Source of the DNA: Cyanoderma ruficeps
Taxonomy: Eukaryota; Chordata; Aves; Passeriformes; Timaliidae
Direction: 5' to 3'
NCBI GenBank assembly: GCA_008694505.1
Contig: VZDJ01007749.1
Coordinates: forward strand, 2,322,941-2,386,940
DNA: 64,000 bases
Below, piece by piece: positions 1-13,267 of the stretch (position 1 is its first letter; every line of letters begins with the position of its first letter). A program made the position numbers and the translations under genes. The notes beneath the pieces were generated by a model. The model was not told the origin of the DNA and searched no databases. It saw nothing but the letters and a program-made list of their open reading frames with translations.

Positions 1-1847
1 GCAAAACAACAAAAAAGCCTCACCTTTCTCTGTTTCACTTTGTCAGGTCAGCATAGGATGCTCAAAACCTGATCTTTTGTTTGTTAATTCTGGTAGAGGC
101 TGGGGCAGAAGGATGTAAACAGTTTTTAAAAGCATTTTTCCCATGACTTGCTGGGAAAAAGAAGTGAAACTTACATTTCATCATTAAGTTTTCTGTTTTG
201 ACTAAAATGTAAAAGCTGTTCACTTTATGACCTTGTAAGTCTCCCCCATTTGCAAAAAATCTCTATTTATTCATTTCTTCCATAAGAAAAATATATTCAG
301 GACTGGAAATCTGGTATAAAATGAGGTCATATCTGTATTTGAATTCTGAATTGGTAAATTGCAAATATTTCCCAAAATATTGGCAAGATTCAGAGCAATT
401 TAATGATCAACTGGAAATACAGAGTTAAGCAAATATCTGTTTATATACAACCTGCCTTGCAGAATGTCTTGCAGAATAGTTTTTCTATTAGATCTGTATT
501 GGAATATCTCTGGTAATGGAGTTTAAGAGCACATTTACCTTTCTCACAGCTGTAGCCAATTGGTGACCCATAGTCCCTGTGAAGTAAATTATGTTCTCGT
601 TATTTGCTCTGCTTCTGGCAGTGAGACATCATTTACTTTAAAGGCAGAGGGGGAAGGAGGAGAGTTTCACAGTAAATGGTGAGTGAGCTCTGAAAAACAT
701 CCTCCATCAGATCCAGCTGTACCTGGGTAAGATGCTCCTCACAGATTCTGGGTACATGGGGTGCTTGGGCAACATGACTTGGAAATCTCACTTTCGTTTC
801 TTGAGCCTCTTGACTTTTGTTGATGCTGGGAATTTAAACTCATCAGTAAGTTAGTGATGCTGTGGCATGGACACGTGTCCCACTGAGCCATCCTTGGTTC
901 TGGCTGGTCATTTTCGTAGGAGGGGCACTTGTGTGACATCTTTTTAGAAGAGCCTGGAGCCTGTCTACACTCTGGCTCAGTCCTCAGGAATGTGGTATCT
1001 CTGAACAGCTATTACCAGTATGGCTGCACCACGAGGCTCCCCTTACAACCTGTGGGCACAGAAAACTTTTTGCTGGCATTAAACAAATCAATGAAATGAA
1101 CAGACTGACAACTATCTTGTTGGCTCCAGGAAGGGATCTGGTTCCCTTGGTCTAAAAAAGGTGGTGATTGGTAGAAGGTTTTATCAATATAAAAAAGTCC
1201 ATCAGTAAATTCTCTATTTTTACATTATCCAGAAAACAAAAATATTTGTTATTTTCCCTGCTATCTGATAAATAGCCTAAATAATCAGCACAAGTCACAG
1301 TATTTCTGTCATTACATCATTCCCTGCACAGCCTTGTCCAGTAGAAAAATTTATAAATATTATAAAACACAGAGGCTCTCAAGCCAAATGTTTGTTTATA
1401 GAGGGAGCCACATTATCTGTCTCAATTCACACAGATTTCTGGTGGCCATTCTGTCACACCACTCCGGTATCAGGAAGTGGCCAACAGTCAAAGCAAACAG
1501 CTCACAGATCAAGCATGAGTCCTTTAATAATATATTTTCTTCCAGGTTACCTGAAAAATATTTGCAAACACACTCAAGGACAGTCAGGCTTGATTAGGAA
1601 AGCTATTTGTATCCAGACTCTGACATGCCATGATTGAGGGCTGGCAAGTGCCATACAGATGTGGCACAGGTATCCAGGCAGGTATGTTTGAGGATCGAAA
1701 CCTTTACAGTTTTGTTTCCTTTCTTGTTTTCCTTTAATGATTATGAGCTGCATTAGCACAAAGAAAAGTTAATTGTAATCTCTTCACGCCACCTGACCTG
1801 TTTTTGTAATAATTAAAATTTCAGATAAGCAATTAAGTGCATTCATG

Positions 1848-1877
1848 GCAGAAAAGAAGCATGCAGAAAAGAAGCAT
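1848..1877. repeat. Perfect 15-bp tandem duplication
   Basis: The unit GCAGAAAAGAAGCAT occurs twice head to tail without mismatch. It is a local duplication with no evident function. Confidence 0.9.
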
Positions 1878-1921
1878 AGGTTGAGGAAAGTCAAGGAGTT
1901 TGATTTTCTTTCTTTGGTGGG

Positions 1922-1951
1922 TTTTTTTTTTTTTTNTTTTTTTTTTTTTTT
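1922..1951. repeat. Poly(T) tract with one ambiguous base
   Basis: A run of about 30 T is interrupted only by a single N at 1936. On the minus strand it is a poly(A) tract, which could be the tail of an old retroposed sequence, but no recognisable SINE or retrogene body adjoins it. The N probably marks a sequencing ambiguity in the homopolymer. Confidence 0.85.
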
Positions 1952-4394
1952 GGATGGATAATGTGGATTATTCATCACATCCTTTGCTTTGATGGTTAAC
2001 AAGACACATTGAGCTCCAAGGGACAGCATGGGATTAAATGGCTTTGTCAGAGGCATCATCCTTAGTTCCCATGAACCAGGAGTCCATAGGTCTCCATTCA
2101 GTACACCTCCACAGGGACTCAAATTTAATTCTTTTTCATATATGTTTGTTTCATTTTGTTCTGCTATAGCTATTTGAATTTCTCGTTGTCTTAATGCTCA
2201 GTTATGGAGGGTTGCTGTGTTGAACAAGGGTGGAGAGCTCTTGGGAACTGAATTTTGAAGATGTTTCTGCTGCAACTACCAGGAACAAGTTACTTTGTGG
2301 TAATGAGAATGGCAGGTTATGCCATGAGGAGGAGTTCAAAGTCAGTGCAGACTGAAGCAGATTTCTGCAAGCCTGATGGTTTCACATTGTCCTCTGATGT
2401 CCCTCCTGCCACACGAAAGGAAGGCAGCACTGCTTCCTTGTGCTGATGATGTGGTTTAAAACAGGAGTCTGAGATTTGGTAAAGTGGTTAAAACCAATTT
2501 GTAAGGGGCAAATATAAAATGTGATGTGACTCCAAAGTAAAATGGTTTTTAATTCAAACACATATCCTCAAAGCATGCTCATGAATATTCAGATTGAAGG
2601 TACTTATCCAGGTGTCTTGAAAGACACCTGAGAGTTTATAAACTATCCCACAGTGACACCAGAATGGGCTGAATCCTATTTCAGAAATTGCAGAGATGCT
2701 GTAGCAAACTGGTAGCATTATTTATGCTTGGTCTTATGAGATTATGGTTATACATCCTGTCTTTAACATTGCTTTTAAATTTTGTAGTCTCTTTAATCTA
2801 TCACTGAAGTACTTTCACTGTCCTCCTTCTATGCCTCCATACTAGGTCGCACATGCATCTGAAATTTAACAAATGGTTCCCTTAGTTATCATTCTGTGAA
2901 AGGCCTGTGTTTGTTTGTTTTTAAGGTGTGCAGTTCCTGTGGTTCTTAATCAACAAAGACATAAATCTGAAAAAAAAAAAGAAGAAACAATAGAAAAAAA
3001 ATCCTGAATTATAAGGTATAAATGAGGCAGTCAAAAGCCAATGAATGCTGGGGGAAAGTTTATTATGTATTGTCAATAAATATAACAATAAAACTTTTTA
3101 AATCTCTGGAATCCTACTAAGATTACACCCTCTTCCATAGTAAAAGGGATTTAGTACCAGTGTAAGATACACTGCAAAATGATGCTGCCTTCATGCAAGA
3201 TAGATGTGCAGTGTCAGCAGTGAGCATTCCTGCACTATTTAGGTGTCACATGGTCCCTAGGCACGTAAATCTAAATGGGCTGTTTGTGAAGAAATCTGTT
3301 TGCAAATGTGCCACAAGTGTAGTAAGTCAGCCTGGGAATGGCTCTGATGCCTCTCCTGGCACCTCCAGAAAACTTCTCCAGTGAGCAGTTGTACCACCCT
3401 CCTCACTGTGCTACATCTTTTTTTCACCATGATAATCTTTGTAAATTTGGGGACAGTTTTTTGCTTCCTTTTCTTAATTGCTGATGTGAACATTCCTAGT
3501 TCCTGCGCTGTGGACACAGACCTTTTTGGCACATTTTCACATCCTGATGTCTCTTAATCCTGTGACGGCAGCAGGTACATCTGCACAGCAAGTGGGTAGG
3601 AACACTGCCTTGTCCTCTGGAAGAGTCTTGTTGGTCCTCTAGATCATTCACATCCTTTTATAGTAATTCCTCTATACAAGATTAAGCTCTTCCATGTTCT
3701 CTTGACACTGGTGACATTGACTCAAATTTTTAGCTAAGGAGCACTAGGATTCTTTCCACTTCTGCCCAAAGTCCATACCTGCCTCATAAAGACCAGCCCC
3801 TTTGTAGTTTTCCTTTTGCCTCTCCTTTGAGCAGCTATTTGGACCAGACCCAAGCTCTGCCCAGTGTCCCCAGTCACTGACACCTCTACAGAAAGCTGCT
3901 TGCTTTATACAGTACTTCTGTAGGTGATTGTAAACCCTAAACAAGCTCAGATTTCATTTTGTTCAGCTTTTAGCCACAGCCTGCTGCTGCCAGCTGGCCT
4001 CAGAAGACTTATTTTCCATCACCTGCAGTTGGTCACACTTGCCCAGCCTAAGATTGCTGCTTATCACTGTTGTTTTAACAATATTGCATGTGGCACCACA
4101 GCCCAGCTGGAATCAAAACATTCATTTGATAGTACAGCTGCAAATATGGCAGCTGAGTGACAGGTGCCTGGCTTTGGCTGTGCATACACTCCTTGCTTTT
4201 CCTGGAATTGCACTGCAGACATCATCCTCTGAACTAAAGCCCTCTGCATCCTGGGGCTGTGCACGCACTGCTCACCCCTTTCTTCCTGAAATAGCTGCAG
4301 CACTGGGGATTACAGATGGCTCTATTTCACATTCTCCTTGCACCTCTCCTTTTCTCACTCCTCGCGGCTTTAACTTAAACCTCTTTTTTGTGTG

Positions 4395-4426
4395 TGTGGA
4401 GGGGTTTTGGTGTGGAGGGGTTTTGG
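4395..4426. repeat. Perfect 16-bp tandem duplication in G/T-rich stretch
   Basis: The unit TGTGGAGGGGTTTTGG is repeated twice in a G/T-only stretch that begins with a short TG run and ends in GGGGGTTTTTTT. Looks like replication slippage; nothing else is evident. Confidence 0.85.
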
Positions 4427-5653
4427 GGGTTTTTTTCAGTGTTTGTCTTTTGTGGTCTTTTTTGCCCCCAAACTGTGATTTTGCGTTTTTTTCTAATTGC
4501 TTGAATGGCTCAAGTGGGGTGATAATATTTGGAGGTGCCTCTCTGGAGAGAAAGCACTGCTCTCTCAGCAAACTCTCCTGTGGCTGGGATCCTAGGTTGG
4601 TAGAGAGTCATCTTGAAAATTACAGGTAAATAAGAAAGTTTAAAATTCTTGCTACTTATTTTTGTGTAAGTACATGATAGATCTCTTCTGGCTTATTTTT
4701 GGGGGGAGATCATAATGCTTATGCAGCATTTCTATCTATCAGATGTCTGGTGTTTCTGTTATTGTTCTTAGCAATGTTTTTTATCTTACTTTTCTTTTTT
4801 CTTCCCAATGTGATGGCTAATACACATCTCCCTTATGGCTTTCAGTTCTTCATCTTTTAGCATCTATCACTAGAACTGTATACAGGCTTTGCTTTCCCTG
4901 CATTCATGTTTGTGCCAGATTGTCTTTGCTAGAAATTCAGCATGGCCAATGATCTGAGTCACTCTATGCTAATCACCTTCCCTGCCTTCCTGTGCATCTC
5001 CCTGGCCGGCCGGCCTTCACCACATTTCACACACCACACGTTGGCTCCTGAAACGAGAGGGCTTCATGCTGGCAAATCTAAGTGGCTCTTTATTTAGCAG
5101 CTTACTTCAGAGGTGCTGCAAATGCACTCCTCCTACAATAAATAGGTGGATGTCATGGTTCTTCCCTCAGAGTCTCTCCTTTCTTGCACTTCAGGTCTGA
5201 ACAGGGAGGATATCTCTAGGGCACAGTCATTTAAGCTCTGATTTCCATGAGTGTTCAGTACTTTTGCAGCAGCACGCTTACTCTTTCTAGAAAAGGCAGC
5301 TCACTGCGCATACAGACAGTCTATGCCAGACAAGCAGGCATCTGGAGTTGTGTGTGTATCATTTTCCTGTTCTAGGAAAAAGCCCCCCTTTTATTCCACC
5401 CACTGGAAAAAGTCCTTTTTAACAGGAAAAGGGTTTTTAAATCTTGTTTGGTTTGTTGGGTTTCTTTATGTAAATGGTGAATTTAGTTACACTGCATGCG
5501 CATTTTTTTAATTGTAGTTGTAGAGTTTATGTATATCTTAAAGTGAAAAGTTTAAAAGAAGATCAAGAAAAATGGCAGAGTTGTTGACCTTCTGACTATT
5601 CTTATATATATTTTGTGTTCAGTGAAGTTGTTTGTGTTTAGCTATTTGCATCT

Positions 5654-5680
5654 TTTCCTTGATATGAGATATCAAGGAAA
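5654..5680. repeat. Perfect 12-bp inverted repeat with 3-nt loop
   Basis: The arms TTTCCTTGATAT and ATATCAAGGAAA are exact reverse complements separated by GAG. This can form a short hairpin. The stem is much too short for a microRNA precursor and no transcript is implied. Confidence 0.85.
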
Positions 5681-8600
5681 TAATTCTCATATCTTATTCA
5701 ACCTTTTATGCTATGCTGTTTTTCTTTTTTGTTTTGACTATTAAAAAAAACCTTTGATACTGCTATCACAGAAATATATAGCAATCTACTAAATTATAAA
5801 TTCTTGTGCCAAAGTAGCACAAACTGTCAGACTTTGGAACAGGTCTGACAAAGACAGGGTGGGTGTAGCCATACGTAGAAAGCTGCCTGGGATTTATTAT
5901 CTTCAGCAATTCAAATAATTATCCCTCACTGTGGATAATCAAGGGTGAGGGGAATTAAGTCTGCATTTTTATTTAACAGAAATGTTTTGAAGATGTATGG
6001 AATTCTTTGTGAATAATTCATGTTCTTTAAGATCAGAACCACTGAAACAAAAAAAAAAGGTGGGCGATTCTGCTGGGATGTGCCAGTTTAGAAACAAAGC
6101 AGCACTCTTGCCACATGTAAATGCAGCTGAAACAGGATGGCTGTAACATCAGGGAAAACGTTCTTTCCTAAAAAGTCTGTAGCAATATAGATGATCTCTT
6201 CTTCTGAAAGTAAATTATTCATTTTGTCCTTGATCAATAGCAGTTTGCATGTATTTGTGGCTCACTGTTTCTCCACAACATAAAAGTGGCTCACAGGGGA
6301 AAAGAAAAGTCATGCTTGGGGAAAAGAGCATCAAGAAAACCCTGCCACAATGAAGCCTTCTCCATCTTATGCCCCTACCAGGCATCTCTGATTAATCAAC
6401 CCTTTCAATGACTTTGGCACTAAAACGTTATTTAAATTTTCCTTGCCTCTCTCAGTTCATTGCTCTACTTATTTTTCTGCAAGATTAGATACAGAATGGA
6501 AATCCAGAAGGAAAAGAAATATTGGAATGTGCTTTTGATTTGGGACAGCAGGCATAGTGTGGGCTGATAGGGTGAAGCCTGTGAGGGACAGGCGACAGCT
6601 CTGCCACTTTATGTGAGCTTTCATATGTTCCCTTCTGTGAACCTGCACCAGCAGAGTAATATGATTTATTTTTTTTTTAAATCTCCACATCAAGTCCCTG
6701 GCTGTGCAGGGGCTTTCCAAACTGAAGTCAATGAGTATTTGCTGGTGCCTAAAAATCATTGCTTCTTGTTCAAAGAACTTAGACTTTGTGACCTTAGACA
6801 GGTAAATTATCCTCCAGTTGGTCACTGCAGGGTCAGCTGGGCACTGCTGGGGAGCCCCTGTCAGAGGATAGCCTTAGAGGTTTCTTCCATTTGTGACATT
6901 CTGGCACCATGTTCTGTCTTTCCCATTACAGGGAATGCATGAAGCAAAGCGTTCTCCAGGACTGATATTTCTGTCTGGTTTTCCCAGTACTTTGAGCACT
7001 TCCGTAGATCCATTTTATCTAGCATTTTAAACCTCTTGGGAAACTGGATGTAATCTGTTTGTGTTCAGCATTCAAAAGCTGAAATGCATAGGTGTTCCTA
7101 CGTACAAGCAGAATCCTTCTTTCCATGTGCATGCTGGCTATTAGCATACCTCCTCTTCTTCTCAGGGGTGAACACCTGTGGACACTCAGGAGAGGACACC
7201 TTTGGCTACATGGGCATGGGGTTTGGTAGAAGCACAGTCTGTCCAGCTGCACCCTAATGTCAGGACATTTTCACTGCCTTAGGTACGAAATTATTCTTGT
7301 CTGGAGAAGCCAGACAGAACAGAATGCACCGATCTTTTAAAATACTCCTTTTCCACCTCTTTGCTACTTTTTCCAAGCATAGACAAATAAAACTGTCATT
7401 TGGTGGTAAGGTTCAGCCAAATCAAACTGTCTGAACACTGAGCCATTTTTGGAACTGCCGCAGTGTGCCCTGCACCACTTCTTTTCCATTTTACATGCAT
7501 GCAGAGAAGGTCAAGCAGTGAATTAGCAGACACCTTTGATGGTGCCAAAGACAACAACCTGCTTCAATACATTATCAAATAATAGACTATAAATTATGTA
7601 AGCACTGAAATGCCAAGCAGCAAACAGCATTTTCAGTGCTAAATAGAATCACCAAAATCACTAGAAACTGCTAACCCCAATTATGCAATTTTTTTGAGGA
7701 GTCTAAACATTAACTCTTTGTCACCATCCTTCCTTTTCTTTCTGCCTCTCTGTCAAAAGTGATCTCTTTTTGATCACATTCCTTTGCTATGCAATTTTGT
7801 GACACTGTGTTTCAATCTATGTTCAGACCAACTGCATAAGCTGACAGAATTCTAAGGCAGCTCGGGAGGGGCCCCACATAAGAATAAAAATATTGAGTAT
7901 GCAAAGCTAGGGAGTGAAATGCCTGAAAATGGAGCTGACAACACGGATCTCTGATCCTTTGTGTGCTGCTTAGCTCCACACTTTCCATAAGCAGAATATG
8001 AAGACATGAAAAATCCAGAGGCTGTGCATGCAACCAATGTGATACCTCCTGAGACGGATCCTGCAACCTCTGGGAGATGGGAATTGCAGCTGCCCAGGGC
8101 TTTCAGCATCCATGGTAACGAGAAATCAGATAAAAATTGAAAATGTAAAAGAGATTTTATTAGAAATTCAATTATGGTTTGGGGGTTGATGGGTTTTTGG
8201 TGTTTGGTTTGGTGGTCTATTTTTTTCTTTTAATAGAGAAACATCAAAATAAATAGGAGGGACAGAAAAGTATTAAGCACCTTGATTTCAGGGAACACAA
8301 GAAACTTGTTACTAAGAGCTTGATGTATCCAAGTCAAGGGAGTCTTCTAGAAGTTGAAGCATCCTTTGGAAGGGAAGTATATTATCTGCAAACTTGTTTT
8401 CAAGGGGTTTCCCAGAGGCTGGGGACAGTGTTCTGCTAATGCAGTTTGTTAGACACACAAGGGCAAGGAGTGCCACATGTGCAAAACACCATCATCATTT
8501 ATTGACAAAACGTCTCATAGACTGAAAGGACTAAGTAAAAATTAGGCTAAACCAAGCCAAATCCAAAACCTAAGCTAAACATTAATGTGCAAAAAGTCCA

Positions 8601-10084
8601 CAGTCTATCATGGTGCTTGGTCCCTCTTTAAGCACAGCAAATGTCATGATCATTGGGCACACAGCAGGACTTGGGCGGGGGCTGAGGTCTGTAGGGAAAT
8701 GAAGTAGTTCACAAGTCTTTCTATACAAGCTGCTATCAATGCATTATTTTGGCAATCCACTAAAATTCATGGAATCATTATCAAAGGATAAAGGACATTA
8801 AGTTAAAATACATCAGAAGTTCCAAATCAAGGCATTTGCCACTGAACATTTTACTTGCTAAGGCTTTTTCTTTCAGAGAACTCTGCAATTCCTAAAAACA
8901 ACTCTTTCTTTTTCATGATCACATATAGCTTTTAGGACCAAAAAAAAATATTATTTTTCTTTGTGTTTTATCTCGATATTTCACTGAACAGTGATTTTTT
9001 TTTAAGCCTCCAAAGCAAAGACAATTTGCAAAATAATTTCTCTACCACTTTGAAAATAGAAACCATCAAAAGATCATGCAATGTCCTGCGCTTCTGTGAG
9101 AGAACCTAGGGTATGAAGCACATATAATTAGGTGTTTCACAGCTGAATTTAGCTCTGATTTCTGTACTTGTGAAAATTTGCTAGTAATGCTGCTTAAGGT
9201 AGGGCTGCAGTTGTTGTACCTCTTAGTTCAGGTGCTCTTGCCTCCTTTTTCTGCAAGCAAACTTGAAGTCAATGATCAGAGAAACATCTTTTCTCTTTGG
9301 TTTACTACATGGAACAAAAGATCAGAGGTCTGTTAGCTATAGGTACCCAGAATTAGATTAGTTTAACAGAAAAGCAAAAAAGGAATACTTTGCTGCATTT
9401 CTTCGGAACAGGGCGAGCCGTCTCTTCCCAATGGAAGTCCCTAACCCAGGAATATTCTCCAAGTGTAAGCATGAGTTGTCATTTTGGTATGTATAAAACA
9501 ACTCAAATTCATAAAATTAGACATCTACTTGGCAAGCAATGATTTCAACTCTCAGTAAAGTACCACTGTCCTTACATGAATCTGGAGGCAGTAGAGATAT
9601 ATGACTCAAGAGCTCGCTGCTAGAAAGTGTCTCCCATTTCCAGAATTGTCAGTTCCAGTATATTTCACTGTTACAACTTCTATACAAAACAGTGAGAATG
9701 CTGAACAGAAAACTTGGGAGATTAACATAAATTAAGTATTTCTATTATAATAGTAGAAGGTTTCAGCTACTGCAGAAAGCTGATTCTCTTTAAGCTGGGG
9801 CTGGCTGTCGTGGAGTCTTGATGCTGGTGACAACATTCAAACCAAGGACTTGCTATTCTGTCTCCAGAAGTGCTCATAAATGGACCCCTAAAGCAGGCAA
9901 ACTTATGTTATGCTTTCCCTTCATATTCTCTCAGCCTCCAACTTCATACCTCTCTGGTGATTTCTTAAGTCTCCTGTGGCTTGTTCCCTAAATCATCTCT
10001 TTTTCAGGTAATCACACAGTCTTTTCCTGGAATCAGTGTCCACTCTTGCACCCACAATAACAAGGAATTACACAAATTTGCTTT

Positions 10085-10720
10085 CTGTTGTGTTCAAAAC
10101 CAGCTCTCCTGGCTTCATTTGATAACCCATAGCTCTTGGAATGAAAGAGATAGTAAAAAAAAAGTTGATTCCAACCCTTTACTTCTATGCCCACCCTTAT
10201 TTTGCAGACTTGTACCAAATTCTTTCAGATCAGCTCTTTTTTTCAGCCTCCTCATTTTGACCCTAGCTATTTTTTTTTACTTTGTTTTTCAACCCAGTCA
10301 GAACTCTTCCTTTTCTCCCTTAGCTATTTGACTTCGGTGAAGAATTTTGTCAAAAACCTTTTGGAAATACAAACAGATCCCCTTTTTCTGCAAGGATCTG
10401 CAAGGCAGGATTTCCCTTAGCAGTTTTACACAGCTTTCATGGTTTTCCACACTCTGTAGATGCATCCTTTATTGGAGTTTCTGCTAATTTTCTCAGGGTT
10501 GTCATGATTACAAGCCTGTGATTTCTCAGATCTCCCTGGAACCTTGTCTCAAGGACTGATATTGCACCCATTCTTTAGATTGGAGGATATTTTAAGTGGT
10601 TGGTCTGTTTGCAAATTGCCATTAATAACTCAACTACTTCAGCTGAGTTCTCTTACACCCCCTGGGCGACTGCCCATTGGTTTTTGCAAAGGTTACTGGT
10701 CATGTGGAGCTGAAGTTAAC
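10085..10720 (-). mobile_element. Ancient CR1-superfamily LINE fragment, antisense
   Basis: The + strand reads like the reverse complement of a diverged CR1/L3-type LINE. Around 10085-10250 it contains the element's 3'-region pattern (an 'accagctctcctgg' block, then a 'gcagacttgtaccaaattc' block and a 'cagctctttttttcagcctcc' block). Around 10340-10370 comes an 'aaaccttttggaaatacaaa' block typical of the antisense reverse-transcriptase region, and around 10620-10690 a 'aactcaactacttcagctga' block followed by the antisense of the conserved Pro-Asp-Gly region. The protein is shattered by indels and stops. Recognition is by remembered consensus pattern, so boundaries are approximate, and the two halves could be separate insertions. 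Confidence 0.5.
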
Positions 10721-11646
10721 CAGTGTAATTGTATTATCTGCCCACACTGGCTCTCTGATTCCTCTCAGCACAGAACAGTCACTGCCAGCAGCTTCCTAAG
10801 GGACATCCTTACCACTACCTGGATATGGTTCAGTGCAGTCATGTGCCCCTCTTCCTGTTCTGATGTTTCTGGAGCTAGTCCTCCTCTACAGTCCTCTCCC
10901 CATCCTCTTCCTGGGAAAATACACTTAAAAATAAATGGAAGAAAAGTTGAATACTGGACCTTTCTCTGCTTCCAGCCTGCTCCTGCCCTATGCTGTGCCA
11001 CAGTCAGTTTCCTTTGTAGGTGGCATCTGGCTTCAGCATTAGGGTTGAGCTGAGAAATCAAGTACAGTTGGGACTGTGGAATCTATTGTTTCGAGCTTTT
11101 TGCAGAATGGAGTGGATTCAGACTTTAGTATCTGAGAAATGTTTGATTTTTCTGCAATGAATCTGGAGCTCTAATCTCATCACAGGATCAGAAAACTAAG
11201 TAGGATCAAAGAGTATTTACTCTTCTGCCTTGGTCTGCTGCCAGAAATGTGCCACGTGACACTGACAGATCAGTTGAAGACAAAGAAGGAAAGAGATAAA
11301 ATAGGAGCTATTTACAGATGCTTAACTTTGGTGCTGTCACCTTCATACATGGCAGAAATGTCACCTTCTCCTACACACATCAGAGAATGCTCCTTAGAAC
11401 AGCTGTGGTCTGTCAGTGACGAAAGCCAGAGTTTGTGGTAGGATGTGAAAGTGTGAATATTGGCCATGATCAGCCTTGGGAGCTTTTTCCTGCTGCAGCT
11501 GCTGGCAAGCTTTCTGCCCAGAAGCTGGATGACTTTCTGATGTTCTGTCGCTGAGGTAGCTTTAGATTTGAATAAATATCCTATCTGAAGGGCATATTTG
11601 GTCTGAGTTTCTATTTCCCCAAAAGCTTTATAGACCTTTGTAGTGG

Positions 11647-11674
11647 CTTGACTTTTGTACCTTGATTTTTGTAC
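11647..11674. repeat. 14-bp tandem duplication
   Basis: CTTGACTTTTGTAC is followed immediately by CTTGATTTTTGTAC (one mismatch), and a third partial copy CTTGACTG follows. Confidence 0.85.
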
Positions 11675-13231
11675 CTTGACTGTTAGTCATTCTTTTTTTC
11701 TTTATGCATGTGTGCATACTGTTAATGCCAGGATGGCAAGGTTGCATAACAACATGCAGAGGCTAAATATTTTAATTTCTTCATATTTTTTTTCTCTAAA
11801 GAGAGTCTTTGTAAGTCATTTTATACCTCATTCAAAATTCAGTCCTCTTCCCACAGTTCAGTGTCACTGCTAGCATTTGGTAAAATCACTCCTATAATGA
11901 ATTTGAATTGAGATGTATGAGGGTGACCAGTGGCTTAATGGCACAACTGTAACTACTTCTTGAATCAGCTCCTGGGTAATAAGCGAGGTAAGAATAGCTC
12001 CTCATCTTGTGTGCTGCACTACCTGAGGTTCCTGCAGGCAATCATTATTACCTGCTACTTCATACTCTGTTTGGCCAGATAATGTCTTGCAATTAGGCCT
12101 TAAGAGCAAGCGATGGAAAGCTCTCCATAAAAGCTGATTATATTTGGGCCTGGCAGCACATCCCTAGCACCATTCTCCAAGATTTATGACCTTTTTGATG
12201 TCTCTCTGCTGCTGCTCTGATACAGAGGCAAGCTGTTTATCCAAGCTGCTGCAGTCCAAACCTTCAGCAGTGGTGCTCTGGCACAGCTGCACTGAAGTCA
12301 AGGACAATATGGCCTGGCTCCTTCTTACATCCCTTCATATTCTGTACTGTGAGCTGTATCCTGTTGGCACTTTTTCATTTCTTTTATTGTCACACTCATT
12401 TTCAGTGGGTATAAATACCATGTGCACATTACTCAATGGATCCACTGCTGGAATCAGGCTTGCTTCGTGGTTTTTACATGATGATGCTGAAATGTTTTGG
12501 GGGGCTGTGGGAAATAGCACAAACACAGAAAACCTTGAAAGTTTGGTGAATGTCAATAGAGTTTGGAAATAAATCTTCCCTGCCATTTACATTTACACTG
12601 CCATGCATGGAAAGGATGGACACTTAAACTGGCCCCAACAGGAGCCCCACATCCCAAGGGTGTACAAACTCCTCTACTCCTACATAGCAGCCAGTAAGCA
12701 CAACCGGCTCCCAAGGACAGGCAGCACTGCAAGCCCGGGCTTAACAGATAATTGAGCTGGGAATCTGTGAGGGAATGTTCAGCCTTCCTGCATTCCAAAG
12801 AGGACAGGTGTATGTGGCCAAGATGCCTTCTTTCCCCTTCCCAGAGCTGCTGTGGTTTGGGAGGGTGTACAGCAATATTCTCTTGCTTTGTATTTATTTG
12901 GACAAACACTGATGTCCCCAAGGCTGACAATGCAGCCTCCAAGGCCACACCACATGTTACTCTGCAAGCAATGGCCATGTTACTTTACCCACAGGCCAGG
13001 CCGGTCATGAGTTATATCAGGAGAAACATTGGTTAGCACTGGGCATGAGCTAATGAGCCCTAATGAGATTTCTGTTCAGCTTGGAGTGCATGCAGAACAG
13101 GCTGCTGAAATATAACCATATCACTTTCTAAAAGACATTACAAAAATCTGAGCTCACTTGAGAGCTTTCGGCTCTTCCGGCACTTTGAATTTCATCTGGG
13201 CAAGCAAAAATTCGTCAAGGTCTGATCTTCA

Positions 13232-13267
13232 TTACTTGGTTTGACAGTGTTACTTGGTTTGACAGTG
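13232..13267. repeat. Perfect 18-bp tandem duplication
   Basis: TTACTTGGTTTGACAGTG occurs twice in direct succession without mismatch, which implies a recent slippage or duplication. No function is evident. Confidence 0.9.

Noticed and set aside
4039..4629. 196-codon open frame on the + strand
   Set aside because: The longest frame without large gaps, but it crosses a G/T low-complexity tract, shows no domain, and an opposite-strand frame covers the same bases. No splice or promoter context supports it.
10544..11053. 169-codon open frame on the + strand
   Set aside because: Its first part lies in an antisense CR1-like relic and the rest shows no protein-like pattern.
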